5,047 bases of DNA, from the NCBI RefSeq assembly GCF_946221155.1, contig NZ_CAMIAN010000072.1, positions 1 through 5,047 on the forward strand. Direction: 5' to 3'. Each line of letters begins with the position of its first letter. The first letter of the stretch is position 1. The notes under the pieces are model-generated. The model was not told the origin of the DNA, did not search any database, and worked only from the letters and a program-made list of their open reading frames with translations. Positions 4,846-5,047 of this stretch are shown here, piece after piece. The position numbers and the translations under genes were made by a program. The DNA is from an uncultured Corynebacterium sp. Its GTDB lineage: Bacteria > Actinomycetota > Actinomycetes > Mycobacteriales > Mycobacteriaceae.

Positions 4846-5047
4846 TCAGCCGCCCGCGAGGGCCGCCCCACCCCACAGCGAGGGGAAGAACACCGCACAA
4901 CAGGCGACGGTCATCGCCACCACGCCGACGATGCGGCGGGCGGGCTGCGGCCGGGTGAAAACCTCCACCATCACCGTGGAAAACGTGGTGAACCCGCCAG
5001 CCAAACCCACTCCTAACAGGGGAAATAGGATGTCCCCGGCCCCGCCC
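4846..5047 (-). CDS. crcB: CrcB/Fluc fluoride channel, C-terminal part (5' end beyond the window)
   Basis: The final 66 residues of a small membrane protein of the CrcB/Fluc family, dimeric channels that export fluoride from the cytoplasm. The reading frame enters from the right edge. It contains LLGVGLAGGFTTFSTVMVEV, which carries the family signature G-x-x-G-G-x-T-T-F-S-T: the broken third helix with the central sodium-site backbone and the Phe/Thr lining of the fluoride pathway. A last hydrophobic helix (IVGVVAMTVACCAVFFPSLW) follows, then a short Gly/Ala tail and TGA at 4846-4848. Full-length members have about 110-130 residues, so roughly half is missing here. Actinobacteria often carry two adjacent crcB genes whose products pair; a partner, if present, lies outside. 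No fluoride riboswitch is visible, as the 5' end is not included. Confidence 0.92.
   Translation of the reverse strand, partial: GGAGDILFPLLGVGLAGGFTTFSTVMVEVFTRPQPARRIVGVVAMTVACCAVFFPSLWGGAALAGG

Noticed and set aside
4811..5047. Fluoride riboswitch or second crcB gene in the window
   Set aside because: Only the 3' part of one crcB frame is present. Its upstream region lies beyond the right edge, so neither can be assessed.

Overview
The window looks like chromosomal DNA from a high-GC actinomycete, most likely Corynebacterium or a close relative. The evidence is the protein set: a mycobacterial-type PspA, an adjacent DUF6230/DUF6114 pair, an AdhC-like NADP-dependent alcohol dehydrogenase, a small thioredoxin, a DUF4442 hotdog protein and a CrcB fluoride channel. 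Two candidate ECF-sigma promoters with actinobacterial GGAA...GTT spacing fit this too. I see no mobile element, CRISPR array, tRNA or rRNA. No gene-free stretch exceeds 300 bases.

Layout, left to right. Positions 1-780 (minus) hold a PspA/IM30 envelope-stress protein that runs off the left edge just before its C-terminus. Positions 781-915 carry its leader, a candidate ECF-sigma promoter and hairpins at the end of the next gene. Positions 916-2491 (minus) are a two-gene operon: a secreted DUF6230 protein, then an 11-nt overlap into a five-helix DUF6114 membrane protein with a large external C-terminal domain. Positions 2492-2659 form a divergent regulatory region with a near-perfect palindrome. 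Positions 2660-3718 (plus) encode the zinc alcohol dehydrogenase. It converges on thioredoxin (3793-4164, minus) across a 10-bp hairpin. Positions 4165-4306 form a second divergent region, with a SigH/SigR-type promoter for thioredoxin, an 11-bp tandem triplet and an overlapping promoter for a probably leaderless DUF4442 gene (4307-4810, plus). That gene converges, across a perfect 8-bp hairpin, on the 3' end of crcB (4846-5047, minus, cut by the window edge).

The shared theme is envelope and thiol/aldehyde stress. PspA guards the membrane, thioredoxin repairs disulfides and AdhC-type enzymes remove aldehydes. Both pspA and trxA are preceded by GGAA-N20-GTT elements of the same geometry, which suggests common ECF-sigma control (inference). 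The least understood part is the DUF6230/DUF6114 operon: a secreted beta-rich protein translationally coupled to a membrane partner that carries its own external domain.
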